Source: Niveibacterium sp. SC-1
GTDB taxonomy: Bacteria; Pseudomonadota; Gammaproteobacteria; Burkholderiales; Rhodocyclaceae
Direction of reading: 5' to 3'
Assembly: GCF_038235435.1 (NCBI RefSeq)
Contig: NZ_CP151275.1
Location: 3,658,001 to 3,722,000, forward strand
Length of the DNA stretch: 64,000 nucleotides
The notes below the pieces were generated by a model. The model saw only the letters and a list, made by a program, of their open reading frames with translations. It searched no databases and was not told the DNA's origin. Of the stretch, positions 36,585 to 46,978 are shown piece after piece. The translations under genes were made by a program, and so were the position numbers. How positions within the stretch are numbered: position 1 is the stretch's first letter; every line of letters begins with the position of its first letter.

Positions 36585-39500
36585 TCAGTTTCCTTCCCTG
36601 GCGGTGGCACGCGCGGCGTCGCGCTTGCGCACGACCGGATCGGCCCAGCTTCCTTCGACCGAGTATTCGAGGGCGAAGATCCGTTCGACCGGATCGGAGA
36701 GCACTTTCTGCGCGAGATAGGCCGCCACGCCCACCAGCGGATTGAGCGTGCCGATGGCCGGCGCAATCGCCGCGCCCACCGCCACGGTCTCGGACAGCGT
36801 GGGCTGGACTCGCACCTCCAGGCTCTGGGTCTCGGCCGCGAGATTGGCCGTGCCGCGCATGCTCACCTGGGCCGCCGGGCCCTGGATCAGGAAGTCTTCG
36901 GTGCGCAGGATGCCGCCGTCGAGCTTCATGCTGCCCGAGATCTTGTCGAAGGCGAACCCTTCGGCAAAGACATCCTGGAAGTCGAGGTTCATGCGTCGTC
37001 GCAGTGATTGCAGGCTGAGCACCCCGAGCAGGCGGCCGCCCACGCCCGGATTCACCTTGGGGAAGAGGCCCGCGCTCGCGTCCAGGCGCACATCGCCGGA
37101 GAGGCCGGGATAGTCGAAGTCGCGCAGACCGCCGCGCCAATCGAGCGCGCCGCTGAGCTGGGCCTTGCCCTGGCGGATCAATCCCGGATAGCCGACACGG
37201 GTGATCAACTGCCCGGCATCACTGGTATCCAGGGTGAAGCGCAGCTCGGATTGCAGCGGCTGGCCGAACTGGCGCCCCCAGGCTTCCAGCTCGCCATCCG
37301 GATTGGCCAGCGCCAGACGCTTGAGCACCCAGCCTTCGGCGCTGGGCATGCCGCGCACCTGCAGGCTGCCCAGGGCGCGTGGTCCCAGGTGGAGATCGGT
37401 GATCGCAAGATCCAGGTCCGGCAGGGGCGTCGTTGCGGCCGACGCCGCGCGCGCGGGCCGCGGCGAATCGGCTCGCGTCTTCTCGCCTGCCAGCGGCCGC
37501 AGGGCGAGTTGCGACAGGCGCGCGCGCAGGAAGCCTGCGCCGGCCGGACTCCAGGAAAGACTGCCCTCGGCGTCGGGGCCGGCGAGCTGCACGTCCCAAC
37601 GTTCGTCCTTGCGCTGGGCGACCAGGCGCTGCTGGTCGAAGACGTAGCCGCGCGCCACCAGGCTGCCCAGTTTGAGCTCCAGGGTGTCGAGCGGCGGCAG
37701 GCTGCCCGCCGTGCCCTCGCTCGCGCGGGTCCGCGACCAGGCGTCCAGATCCAGGCGCGGCAGGTCCGCGCGCAGACGCAGGCCCTGCTCGGGCACTGCC
37801 AGCGGTGCGGCGCCCAGGGACACGGCACCGCGCCTGAGCACGGGCTGTCCATCCACACCAGCGTCGAACTGCAACTCCGCCCGGGCGGTGTCGGCATAGC
37901 GTGCGCCCACGCTCTGGCGCAGCGCGCCGTCCTTGCCGCTTTGCCAGCGCCACTCCAGGCGCAGGGGCTGGGTCGTACTGGCCACCTTGTTGAAGGGGTC
38001 GGGCAAGCTGGAAGCAATGCCGAGCAGGCTGGAATCCAGCGAGGCCAGTACCTCGCTCTCGCGCACGGCCACCCGCAGGCTGATCGGCGTCTCGCCGGTG
38101 AACTGGGCCCACAGGGGCGAAGGCATCCACTCGGCGAGCTGGCGCACGCCCAGGCTGCCGCGCGCGTCGATCACCATGGCCCCGTCACTGCGGGTGTCAC
38201 CGCTGATGGCGAGCGGCGTCCCGAGGAAACGCGCATTGCCTTCCTGCACGCCCAGGGATTTCTCGGTGAAGACCAGGCGCGCCCCGGCCTCCTCCAGTTC
38301 CGGCAGCTCCTCGCGCAGCTTGAGCCGGTTGGCGGCGAAGCGGTATTCGCCGCGCACCCGCGTCGCCTCCGCGTTCTCCAGCGGCACTTCCAGATGCAGT
38401 TGCAGGCGGCCGTCGCCGCGCGCCTGCACGCTGCGGGTGAAGTAGCCCACGCTGTGGGCGATCGGGCTGCTGTTCACGAAACGCAGGAATTCCTGCGTCG
38501 GCCCGCTCGCCTCGCCCTCTACCACCAGCTGCGGCGCCTCCAGGTCGGCCACCGTGGCCGCGACCTTGCCGAGCTCGGTGCCGAAGATCCGGCCGCCCTC
38601 GGTGCGGATGCTCATGCGGGCCGCTTCGAATTCCAGGCTGCCGTTGAGCGCCTCGATCGCCGGCCAGTCGGGCGCATAGGCCATGAGGATCTGGCGGGCC
38701 TGGGCATGGATCAGGAACTCGCCCTCGCCGTGGCGGAAGGGAAACTTGTCCAGCGGCCCCTTGAGTCGCATGGAGGCGTTCTCCGCATGGCCGGCGAGCA
38801 GGCTGTCGCGCAACCAGTGGTTCAGGTCGGCGGAAAGGCTGCGCGGGATGTAGCGATGCACCGCCGTCGCCTCGGCGCGTTCGATCCTCGCCTGCATGTC
38901 GGCGTAGCCGCTGCTCCCCGCCTGGGTGCGGTAGAGGCCGTTGAGCGAGCCCTGGGCGTCGGCATTGCGGAAGTCGCCCCGCGTCAGGTGAAGCTCGGTC
39001 TCACCGCCGGCGTGCAGCCAATTGCCCTCGAAACGCGCCTGGGTCAGCGGCACGGAAGCCGGCTCGAAGATCTCGGGCAGGTCGAGCCCGCCATTGCGCA
39101 CGTCGAGCGTGAAGTCGCCGCCGTTCTGGTCGGCGCGGATATTCCCCGACCAGCCGGACCCGCCCGGCCAGCCCTCGTGCGCGCGGGCATCCAGCCCGGT
39201 GAAGCGGCTTTCCAGATGCCACAAGGCAGGCACGCCCGCCTCGCCCTGCCAGGCGAGCGAAAGTTGGTCGAGCCTGCCGTGGGGGGCCAGTTCCGCCATC
39301 CGCTGGCGCCACAACGGCGGCAGCGGCAGATGCTCGGCCAGCCCGGCGAGCGCGCCGATCTCCACGCCGCGCGCCTCCAGTTTGCCGCCGGCGGGCGTGG
39401 CCCCTTCCGCGGCCGAACGCTGCAGGCGGAAGTCCATCGCGGGCAGCGGTGTGCCGCCTTGCTCCGCCAGGCTCAGCTGCTCGGCGGCCACATGTACCGT

Positions 39501-40529
39501 GCCGCCCTTGCGCGCCAGATGAAGCACCCCGCCCAGGTGGGCCAGATCCAGGCGCGGCAGGTTTTCAGCCAGCCGGATGTCCACATCCCGCAGTGCCAGC
39601 CGCGCGTCGAGGGATTCCTCGCGCTGCGCGTTGCGCGAGAGCCAGAGCTGCAACGCGCCGCGGCCGCCGGAGACCGCCAGCGGGTAATCCACCCAGCGCT
39701 GCCAGACCTGCAGGTCTGCCTCCGGTACGTCCAGCCACAGGCGGCCGTGCCAGGCGTCCAGCGGTTCGCCGGACGCACCGTTCAGGTCACCCCGTACCTC
39801 CAGCCGCCCCGCCCATTGCGCGGGCGGCGAGCCGCTCAGGCCGAAACGGTGCCGCTCGCCGTGGTTGTCCAGGCGGAACTGCACCGCCGTGAGGCTCAGG
39901 GCCGGCGCGTCACGGCTAGCGTCGGTCCAGACCAGGCGGGCGTTGTGCACGACCACGCTGCGCTGGGCCAGGAGCCACGAGGCGAAGGGGCTGTCGGCGA
40001 ATCCGCCGCTACGCTCACCCTGCCCGACCGCGATACCCGCCACGCTGAGCCGTCCCTGCGCATCGCGCCGGATGTCCAGCGCGGGGCCGTCGAGTTCCAG
40101 CCGATGCAGCACGACGCGCGAACGCAGCAGGCTGCTCCAGCCCAGGGCCGCGCGCACTTCCTTGAGCGCCAGCGCGGGCGCGCCGCTCGCGTCGAGCATG
40201 CTGAAACCCTGCAGCCGCAGCTGCGGACGCAGGCCGTCCCAGTCCGCCGATACGGCACGGATCTGCACCGGCAGGCCCAGGGCTGCGCTGGCGCGCGCCT
40301 CGATCTGTGGCCGCCATTGGGGCACCTGGGGCAGTACGAAATAGCGCACCGCAAGGAAGCTGAAGCCCATCACGAAGTAAGCCGCCAGGAGCAGGCCCAG
40401 CATGGCCCGGATCCAGGGCGTACGGATTCCCGCCGGCGCGAAACGGCGCAAGGCATGGCGGAAATAGGAGGGCAACATCAATTGGGGATCTGCCTGCAGG
40501 TGCGGGGTGGACGCGATCTCGGCGCGCAT
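36585..40529 (-). CDS. yhdP: YhdP family AsmA-like envelope protein
   Basis: A very large (1314 residue) inner-membrane-anchored protein with one N-terminal transmembrane helix (about residues 43-66, LGLLLAAYFVMGFSFLAVRYF) and a long beta-rich periplasmic part ending in AsmA-type repeats. In E. coli YhdP helps move phospholipids to the outer membrane together with TamB and YdbH, presumably as a lipid bridge. Typical parts are the DUF3971 region in the centre and the C-terminal GSMKLDGGILRTEDFLIQGPAAQV. An ATG at 40478 (MLPSYFRHALRRF) is an equally possible start. Divergent from glnE by 114 bp. Confidence 0.92.
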   Translation of the reverse strand: MRAEIASTPHLQADPQLMLPSYFRHALRRFAPAGIRTPWIRAMLGLLLAAYFVMGFSFLAVRYFVLPQVPQWRPQIEARASAALGLPVQIRAVSADWDGLRPQLRLQGFSMLDASGAPALALKEVRAALGWSSLLRSRVVLHRLELDGPALDIRRDAQGRLSVAGIAVGQGERSGGFADSPFASWLLAQRSVVVHNARLVWTDASRDAPALSLTAVQFRLDNHGERHRFGLSGSPPAQWAGRLEVRGDLNGASGEPLDAWHGRLWLDVPEADLQVWQRWVDYPLAVSGGRGALQLWLSRNAQREESLDARLALRDVDIRLAENLPRLDLAHLGGVLHLARKGGTVHVAAEQLSLAEQGGTPLPAMDFRLQRSAAEGATPAGGKLEARGVEIGALAGLAEHLPLPPLWRQRMAELAPHGRLDQLSLAWQGEAGVPALWHLESRFTGLDARAHEGWPGGSGWSGNIRADQNGGDFTLDVRNGGLDLPEIFEPASVPLTQARFEGNWLHAGGETELHLTRGDFRNADAQGSLNGLYRTQAGSSGYADMQARIERAEATAVHRYIPRSLSADLNHWLRDSLLAGHAENASMRLKGPLDKFPFRHGEGEFLIHAQARQILMAYAPDWPAIEALNGSLEFEAARMSIRTEGGRIFGTELGKVAATVADLEAPQLVVEGEASGPTQEFLRFVNSSPIAHSVGYFTRSVQARGDGRLQLHLEVPLENAEATRVRGEYRFAANRLKLREELPELEEAGARLVFTEKSLGVQEGNARFLGTPLAISGDTRSDGAMVIDARGSLGVRQLAEWMPSPLWAQFTGETPISLRVAVRESEVLASLDSSLLGIASSLPDPFNKVASTTQPLRLEWRWQSGKDGALRQSVGARYADTARAELQFDAGVDGQPVLRRGAVSLGAAPLAVPEQGLRLRADLPRLDLDAWSRTRASEGTAGSLPPLDTLELKLGSLVARGYVFDQQRLVAQRKDERWDVQLAGPDAEGSLSWSPAGAGFLRARLSQLALRPLAGEKTRADSPRPARAASAATTPLPDLDLAITDLHLGPRALGSLQVRGMPSAEGWVLKRLALANPDGELEAWGRQFGQPLQSELRFTLDTSDAGQLITRVGYPGLIRQGKAQLSGALDWRGGLRDFDYPGLSGDVRLDASAGLFPKVNPGVGGRLLGVLSLQSLRRRMNLDFQDVFAEGFAFDKISGSMKLDGGILRTEDFLIQGPAAQVSMRGTANLAAETQSLEVRVQPTLSETVAVGAAIAPAIGTLNPLVGVAAYLAQKVLSDPVERIFALEYSVEGSWADPVVRKRDAARATAREGN

Positions 40530-40643
40530 TCAGGGCGTGGCGGCCGGCGCGTCCCGGAAAAGGAAGTCCGGAGACCCGGACTACAATCCGGCGGTCTGGA
40601 ACGCAAGGCTGCGTATTTTATTGGAAACGAGGCCCTCTCCCCG

Positions 40644-43364
40644 ATGACGACGCCCATCGAAACAATTGCATCCGCCGAGGACGCCGCCCGCGCCGCGCTG
40701 GAAGCCCGCCTGGCGCCCGTCCTGCCGGCGAGCCGCTACCTGCAGCGCGAGCTGCGCGCCCGCGCCTTCCTGCCGCCGCTGCTGGCGCAGACCCTGGACG
40801 CGCCGATCGAAGTCGCCGAGATGCAGGCCTTCCTGCAGCGCGAGGCGCCGGACGAGGCCAGCCTCAAGCGCGGCCTGCGGCGGCTGCGGACCTGGGTGGT
40901 CTGCCATGTCGCGGCGCGCGACCTGCTGGGCCTCGCGCCCCTGGAAGAGGTGATGGAAGCGGTGACCCGGCTGGCCGAGGTCACGCTCAACCATGCGCAC
41001 GACCTGCTCCATGCCCAACTGGTCGAACGTTACGGCGAGCCGCGCAATGCCGACGGCACGCCGATGCGCCTGATCGTGGTCGGCATGGGCAAGTTGGGCG
41101 GGCGCGAGCTGAACGTCAGCTCGGACATCGACCTGATCTTCACCTACCCGGAAGAAGGCGAGACCGTCGGCAAGCGCACGCTCTCGCACTTCGACTTCTT
41201 CACCCGCCTGGGCCGCCAGCTCATCGGCGCCCTCGCCGACATCACCGAGGACGGTTTCGTCTTCCGGGTGGACATGCGCCTGCGTCCGAACGGCGACTCC
41301 GGCCCCCTGGTCTCCAGCTTCGACGCGCTGGAGCAGTACTTCATCAGCCAGGGCCGCGAGTGGGAGCGCTTCGCCTGGATCAAGGGCCGGCCGCTCACCG
41401 GCTCGGACCACAAGACGCTGGCGCAGATCGTGCGGCCCTTCGTGTTCCGCAAGTACCTGGACTTCGGCGCGATCAACGCGCTGCGGGCCCTGCATGCGCA
41501 GATCCGCAGCCAGGTCGCACGCAAGGAGATGGCCGAGAACATCAAGCTCGGCCCCGGCGGCATCCGCGAGATCGAGTTCACCGCCCAGGTATTCCAGACC
41601 ATCCGCGGCGGCCGTGAGCCGGCGCTGCAGATCCGCCCCACGGTGCCGGTGCTGCGCCAGCTCGCGCGCATGGGCGTACTGCCCGGCGAAACCGTGGAGG
41701 AACTGGCACAGGCCTACACCTGGTTGCGCCGGCTGGAGCACCGCCTGCAGTACCTCGACGACGCGCAGACGCACGATCTCCCGCGCCAGCCCGCGGATCG
41801 CCAGCTGATCGCCCAAGCCATGGGGTACGCCGACGAAGCCGGCCTGCAGGCCGAACTTGCGCGCCACCGCGCCGCGGTGAGCGAGCACTTCCAGGCGGCC
41901 TGCGGCGACCCGAACGAAGGTGGCCACGACCTGGACACCTTGTGGAGCGAAAACGAAGGCGACGACGCCACACTCGAACGCCTGGTCGAGCTGGGCTACC
42001 GCCAGCCGACCGAATCGGCCCAGCGCCTCGCCCAGTTGCGCGGCAGCACGCGCTACACCCAGTTGCCCGAAGGCATCCGCGCGCGCTTCGACGCCCTGAT
42101 CCCGCGCATCCTCGAACAGAGTGGCGCGCAGCCCAACCCGGACCAGACACTGCGGCGCACGCTCAACCTGCTCGAAGCCATCACCCGCCGTGCAGCCTAT
42201 CTGGCCCTGCTGCAACAGTACCCGCAAGCCCTCGCCCGCGTGGTGGCGCTGTGTTCGGCCTCGCAGTGGGCGGCCGACTATCTCGCCACCCATCCGCTGC
42301 TACTCGACGAGCTGCTCGATGCGCGCCAGCTGGAGGAAGACTCCGACTGGCCGGCCTTTGCCTTCCGGCTCGAACAACTGCTGCAGGCCGCCGAGCCCGA
42401 CACCGAACGGCAGATGGACCTGATGCGCGAGCAGCACCACACCCAGGTCTTCCGCATCCTGCACCAGGACCTCGCGGGCCAGCTCGAAGTGGAGCAGATC
42501 GGCGACCTGCTCTCCGCGCTCGCGGACGTCGTGCTCGCGCAGACGCTCAAGCAGTGCTGGAGCAAGCTGCGCAACCGCCATCGCGACACGCCCGCGCTCG
42601 CGGTGATCGGCTACGGCAAGCTCGGCGGCAAGGAGCTGGGCTACGCCTCGGACCTCGACATCGTCTTCATCTACGACGACGAATCGCAGGATGCGAGCGA
42701 ACTCTATGCGCGGCTCACCCAGCGCACCCTGACCTGGCTCTCCAGCCGGACCTCGGCGGGCATCCTCTTCGAGACGGACACCCGCCTGCGCCCGAACGGC
42801 GAGTCCGGCCTCTTGGTGAGTTCCGTCGAAGGCTTCGCCAAGTACCAGCAGGAATCCGCCTGGGTCTGGGAACACCAGGCGATCACCCGTGCCCGCTTCG
42901 TCGCCGGCGACCCACGCGTGGGCGCGGCCTTCGAGCGCGTGCGCACGGACGTCCTGCGCAAGAAGCGCGACCGCGCAAAGCTGGCCGAAGAGGTGATCGC
43001 GATGCGTCGCAAGATGCTCGACAACCACCGCTCCGAGGAAGGGATGTTCGCGGTCAAGGACGATCCGGGCGGTCTCATCGACCTGGAGTTCATCATCCAG
43101 TACCTGGTGCTGGGCCATGCGCACGAGCATCCGGAACTGGTGGCCAACCTCGGCAACATCGCGCTCTCACGCATCGCCGGCGAACTGGGCCTGATCGATG
43201 CCGGCCGCGCCCGCGCCGCCGCCGACGGCTATCGGGCGCTACGCCGGATGCAGCACCGGCTGCGCCTCAACGGCGAGCCGGCGCGCGTGCCGGATGACAT
43301 CGCGGTGGATGAACGCGCGGCGATCATCGCGTTGTGGAAAGAGGTCTTCGGGCGGGCGGCTTGA
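40644..43364 (+). CDS. glnE: Bifunctional glutamine synthetase adenylyltransferase/adenylyl-removing enzyme GlnE
   Basis: Adenylylates and deadenylylates glutamine synthetase in response to PII protein, controlling nitrogen assimilation. The 906-residue protein has two nucleotidyltransferase domains. The N-terminal one (removing activity) carries GGRELNVSSDIDLIF near residues 152-166, and the C-terminal one carries GGKELGYASDLDIVF near 660-674. Both keep the DxD pair. The ATG at 40644 has GAGG nine bases upstream; the open frame continues far upstream only because the yhdP antisense strand lacks stops. Downstream is a Nudix gene. Confidence 0.95.
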   Translation: MTTPIETIASAEDAARAALEARLAPVLPASRYLQRELRARAFLPPLLAQTLDAPIEVAEMQAFLQREAPDEASLKRGLRRLRTWVVCHVAARDLLGLAPLEEVMEAVTRLAEVTLNHAHDLLHAQLVERYGEPRNADGTPMRLIVVGMGKLGGRELNVSSDIDLIFTYPEEGETVGKRTLSHFDFFTRLGRQLIGALADITEDGFVFRVDMRLRPNGDSGPLVSSFDALEQYFISQGREWERFAWIKGRPLTGSDHKTLAQIVRPFVFRKYLDFGAINALRALHAQIRSQVARKEMAENIKLGPGGIREIEFTAQVFQTIRGGREPALQIRPTVPVLRQLARMGVLPGETVEELAQAYTWLRRLEHRLQYLDDAQTHDLPRQPADRQLIAQAMGYADEAGLQAELARHRAAVSEHFQAACGDPNEGGHDLDTLWSENEGDDATLERLVELGYRQPTESAQRLAQLRGSTRYTQLPEGIRARFDALIPRILEQSGAQPNPDQTLRRTLNLLEAITRRAAYLALLQQYPQALARVVALCSASQWAADYLATHPLLLDELLDARQLEEDSDWPAFAFRLEQLLQAAEPDTERQMDLMREQHHTQVFRILHQDLAGQLEVEQIGDLLSALADVVLAQTLKQCWSKLRNRHRDTPALAVIGYGKLGGKELGYASDLDIVFIYDDESQDASELYARLTQRTLTWLSSRTSAGILFETDTRLRPNGESGLLVSSVEGFAKYQQESAWVWEHQAITRARFVAGDPRVGAAFERVRTDVLRKKRDRAKLAEEVIAMRRKMLDNHRSEEGMFAVKDDPGGLIDLEFIIQYLVLGHAHEHPELVANLGNIALSRIAGELGLIDAGRARAAADGYRALRRMQHRLRLNGEPARVPDDIAVDERAAIIALWKEVFGRAA

Positions 43365-43464
43365 GCGGCGGCGGGGCTCGCCATCCGCAGTCCGGGCGAT
43401 TTGCAGTTTCAAGGCGGATCATCCATGTTGCATGACCCTGGCCCGAACGGAACGGAGTCGCCCC

Positions 43465-43953
43465 ATGAAGCTCCCCTTCACCGACGAGCGCGGCAATGTA
43501 CTACTCGAGATCCTCGACGTGCCCGAGGCCGAAGCCGGCCTGCACACACCCCTGCCGCTCGCCCTGATGGTGGCGCGGCATGAAGGCCGCTACCTGCTCG
43601 TCTTCAACACCTGGAAGAAGCGCTGGGAACTGCCCGGTGGCTTGATCGAGGCCGACGAGACGCCGCGCGAGGCGGCGCAGCGCGAACTTGCGGAAGAGGC
43701 GAACCAGACGGTGCCCGATCCGCACTGGGTCGGCCTCGCGAAGTTCGACCTCGCCCCGGACCGCAGCCACCCGGATCGCCGCATCGAATACGGCGCAATC
43801 TTCGGCGGCGAGATCGTGTTGCTCCAACCCTTCGCGGAGAACGAGGAGAGCGAAGGCATCCGCCTGTGGCAGTCGGCGGAAACGCTGGAGGATCTGCAGG
43901 CGATCGACGCGCTGCTGATCGTGCACGCCGACGCGCACTGGCCGCCGGGCTGA
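43465..43953 (+). CDS. Nudix hydrolase
   Basis: A 162-residue Nudix protein with a full box: GGLIEADETPREAAQREL followed by AEEANQ, matching Gx5Ex7REUxEExGU apart from the last residues. Substrate unknown. The ATG 43465 is chosen because the upstream frame overlaps glnE. It lies 100 bp after glnE on the same strand. Confidence 0.83.
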   Translation: MKLPFTDERGNVLLEILDVPEAEAGLHTPLPLALMVARHEGRYLLVFNTWKKRWELPGGLIEADETPREAAQRELAEEANQTVPDPHWVGLAKFDLAPDRSHPDRRIEYGAIFGGEIVLLQPFAENEESEGIRLWQSAETLEDLQAIDALLIVHADAHWPPG

Positions 43954-44036
43954 GATCACCCGCCGAGAGCGGCGCGAAGCTGGATGGCTTTTCCCGCTAC
44001 GCCAGCCACTCACAGCAGAGCCCCATCTCCGACGGG

Positions 44037-46745
44037 CTATTCCGCGGCTTGCTGATCCCGATACCACGCGGAAGCCTGACCTCGGCTGCCGAGGTCGAGC
44101 TTGGTCAGGATGTTGCCGACGTGCCGCTTGACCGTGAAAGGACTGAGGTCGAGGTACCGGGCAATGTGCTTGTTGGACTCGCCCTTGGCGATCCGGACCA
44201 GCACTTCGAGTTCCCGCTTGGACAGACCTGCGGCAAGCACCGCGGGCCTCCTCGAGTCGTTCTCGGGCTTGGCTCCGCCAGGCGAAGGCGTCGGGCTGGG
44301 CGCGCTCGATGTTTGGTCTTGCTCCGTTGAACTGAAACGACGCGCGAACGGCTCCAACTGGTCGTGCACCGCTGCGCTCCAGGTGTGTTCGAAGATCCGC
44401 GCCAGCACCGGCTGGGGTGCGAGGAGCATCAGCGCGGGTTCATCGTCCTGCCTGCAGCGGAGCAGAACCGGGGAGACGAGCGCCTCGGCATACGGCCCAT
44501 CTGCCCGCTCAAGGGCTAGCGCGGCCGCGTTCAGACGCGCCTCGGCGCTCTGGCCGAACAGGTCTGTCGACGTCTCAAGGGCCACCTGCGCCTGCCAGTG
44601 CGTGAAGGCCATTCGCGAATCGCCCTCGGCCCCGGCGCAGATGGCGCGGATGCCGTGCAGCGCTTCAAGGTGTATCCAGCCGACGTACTGAACCGCGTTT
44701 TTCAACAGCTCGCGCCCCAGCTGCAGCGCGAGTGTCCGCTCGCCCGCCTGGTGAGCCGCCCGGCAACCCAGGTACAGCGCCAGCCCACGCGCTGCGCGGC
44801 GATGTCGCGACCGGTCGGCGCGGTCCGCGGAGACCAGCATCTGCGTGAGGTGGGCAGCAAGATCCGAACTTCGGCGGTCGGCCGCCAGCAGCTGGGCTTT
44901 CAGCAGGTCGAGCTGAAAGCTCAGGGCCGCAGGATCGTGCAGCCATGCACATTCGCCCCTGGCATCGTCGTAGACCGTCCAGGCTCCATCACGGTCGCCC
45001 GCCCTGAAGGCCAGCCAGCTCCGGATCACCAGCGCCATGCCGTGTAGCGGCGACGGTTCGCTGTCCGTCCGCCTCAGCGCGCCCTGGATCCAGCGCAGCA
45101 AGGGAGCTTTCGTTCCAGGCAGGCCGATGAAGGCCGGCAGGGGCTGGGCCAGCTTCCACAAAAAGGCCGGCGCGTCATGCGATTCCAGCGTGCCAACCGT
45201 CAGGCCCAGCGGTTCATGCACACGGCCCAGCTCGCCTTCTGCCAGATGAAGCCAGCTGCGCGCGAGCGCCAGGCGGATCTGGCGAGCGGCGGAGTCGGGC
45301 GCGTCGTCATTGTCGGTCTCCGCGAGCCGGGCTCGCGCGGCGGGGACATCGCCGAGCCCGGCCAGCGCGACGGCGATATACGAATCTGCATCTGCCGCGC
45401 GCTCCGAATCACCTTCAGCGCGCCATGCGAGGGACGCCTTCTTCATCAGGGGCGCAATCGCGGCCCAGTCCCATCGTTCCAGCGCGAGCAGCGCTGCCAC
45501 GAACTGCAGCGCGGGCAAGGTTTCACGCACGGGGACGGGAAAGCGGCTGAGCAGCTGCTGCGCCTGGTCCGCCTGGCCACGACTCAGGGCCTCGGGCGCG
45601 AAGGCGGCCAGCGCGGCTGCGGCCTCGGGCCAGGCATGCGCCTCCAGCCAATGGGCGATGCGCCGCTGCGCATCCTGCTCCAGCTCGGCCGCGCGCCGCA
45701 GCAGCGCGCGGCGATCCAGGCCGGGCTCGGTCATCAGGCGCCGATTCAAGGATTCCCGGAAGAGCTCGTGAAACTTCAGCACCCGCTCGGCCCCGCCCAC
45801 GTCGGCGACAAACAGTGCTTGCCGCTCGATCTGGTCCAGCAGCTGCGGCGCATTGGGGTTCTCGGTCAGAGCCTCAGCAAGCCAGGGCGAGACTTCCGGC
45901 AAGACGGCCAGCTGGAGCAGAAAGCGCCGAAGTTCCTCGGGCAGGGTGTCGATGACCTCAGCGATGAGGAACTCGAAGATCGCGCTGCCGACCATGCCCG
46001 CCAGCAACGGCTTCGCACTGCCCGCCCCCGCATTCATCGCCAGGCGGATACCCGCCGGCCAGCCGCCCGCGAGCGTCCATATCGCACCCGCTGTCTCGGC
46101 GGGAAGGTCTCGGCAGAGCTGACGTGCTTCGTCAGCCGAGAAACTCAGCTCGGGCTCGCGGAATACCTCCATCTCGCCACTGGCCGCCACGCGGGCCAGG
46201 CTGAACGGTGGCTTGGTCCGGCTGCAGAAGACGAGCGTCCAGCGCTCGGTCAGCTGCTCCACAAGCAGTTCCATGAAGTGGAACACGGCCGGGTCTGCGA
46301 CACGATGCAAGTCATCAAAGACCAGCACCACACGAGAGGCATCCAGCGCCGCGAGTGCGTTCATGAACGTGGCGGCGTGGCTGCGCAGGCTGCGGCCATC
46401 GGGCGGCGCCAGCTGGGCCGGCCAGCTGGCGGGATCGTTGCGCCAGGGCACATCAGAGGGCTCCAGGGCGAGCACCAGGCATTCGACGACGCTGCTGACG
46501 GTGTCCGCCTCGTCCAGGCTGATCCAGAGCTTGACGGTGGCGCCCGGCAGTTCGTCCAGCGCCCGCGAGACGCTGCAGCTCTTGCCATAGCCCGCAAGCG
46601 CCTGCACGAGCACCACGCGCCGGTGCAGCAGGGCATGGCCCAGGCGCTGCATCAGCGCGAACCGATCGACCGTGCTCTCCGTCCGCAAATAGGGTTGCCG
46701 AATCTTGGCGCGGGATGCCTCTGCCACGAAACCGACGCCACTCAT
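44037..46745 (-). CDS. MalT-like STAND-type LuxR family transcriptional regulator
   Basis: A 902-residue regulator of the MalT/LAL class, the same size as MalT. An N-terminal NTPase has Walker A ALAGYGKS (about residues 49-56) and Walker B VVLVFDDLH. A long helical repeat region (about 350-800) and a C-terminal LuxR helix-turn-helix follow (about 840-895; LSKRELEVLVRIAKGES, then KHIARYLDLSPFTVKRHV). Proteins of this class are activated by a small ligand plus ATP; the inducer here is unknown. It is divergent from a cupin gene, and the 233 bp between them carries paired repeats likely to be its operators. Confidence 0.9.
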   Translation of the reverse strand: MSGVGFVAEASRAKIRQPYLRTESTVDRFALMQRLGHALLHRRVVLVQALAGYGKSCSVSRALDELPGATVKLWISLDEADTVSSVVECLVLALEPSDVPWRNDPASWPAQLAPPDGRSLRSHAATFMNALAALDASRVVLVFDDLHRVADPAVFHFMELLVEQLTERWTLVFCSRTKPPFSLARVAASGEMEVFREPELSFSADEARQLCRDLPAETAGAIWTLAGGWPAGIRLAMNAGAGSAKPLLAGMVGSAIFEFLIAEVIDTLPEELRRFLLQLAVLPEVSPWLAEALTENPNAPQLLDQIERQALFVADVGGAERVLKFHELFRESLNRRLMTEPGLDRRALLRRAAELEQDAQRRIAHWLEAHAWPEAAAALAAFAPEALSRGQADQAQQLLSRFPVPVRETLPALQFVAALLALERWDWAAIAPLMKKASLAWRAEGDSERAADADSYIAVALAGLGDVPAARARLAETDNDDAPDSAARQIRLALARSWLHLAEGELGRVHEPLGLTVGTLESHDAPAFLWKLAQPLPAFIGLPGTKAPLLRWIQGALRRTDSEPSPLHGMALVIRSWLAFRAGDRDGAWTVYDDARGECAWLHDPAALSFQLDLLKAQLLAADRRSSDLAAHLTQMLVSADRADRSRHRRAARGLALYLGCRAAHQAGERTLALQLGRELLKNAVQYVGWIHLEALHGIRAICAGAEGDSRMAFTHWQAQVALETSTDLFGQSAEARLNAAALALERADGPYAEALVSPVLLRCRQDDEPALMLLAPQPVLARIFEHTWSAAVHDQLEPFARRFSSTEQDQTSSAPSPTPSPGGAKPENDSRRPAVLAAGLSKRELEVLVRIAKGESNKHIARYLDLSPFTVKRHVGNILTKLDLGSRGQASAWYRDQQAAE

Positions 46746-46819
46746 CTGCCCTCCCCCGGCTCGCTGATTTGTCGAAGACCCTTGAATTTAGCGAGCTGTC
46801 TTGACGCTGTCAGCCCGGC

Positions 46820-46905
46820 GGCGCCCGAGTGGTTCCTTTGGACCACGGAATTTGCACCGCCGTGCAAGGACCGGGCGCCGCCTGGCGCCCGAGTGGTCCG
46901 CTTGG
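46820..46905. promoter_or_regulatory. Direct-repeat and palindrome cluster, probable operators
   Basis: Two 22 bp direct repeats (46820-46841 and 46884-46905) share GGCGCCCGAGTGGT and the ending TTGG, 19 of 22 bases identical, start to start 64 bp apart. Midway lies a palindrome TTGCAC CGCC GTGCAA (46852-46867). They sit between the MalT-like regulator gene and the cupin gene, 74 bp upstream of the cupin ATG. Confidence 0.65.
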
Positions 46906-46978
46906 GCGATGTTGCCTTGCAGGCGGCTCCGTAATCTTTCCTCACCTCATCACAGAAGCCGTCCAGAAAGGAAACACC

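Noticed and set aside
37008-40643. A plus-strand frame over 1200 codons long, joined in frame to glnE
   Set aside because: It lies exactly opposite yhdP and is open only because the GC-rich antisense strand lacks stops. The translation shows low-complexity Ala/Arg/Gly/Gln composition and no domain, while yhdP on the minus strand has a membrane helix and family motifs. GlnE starts at 40644.
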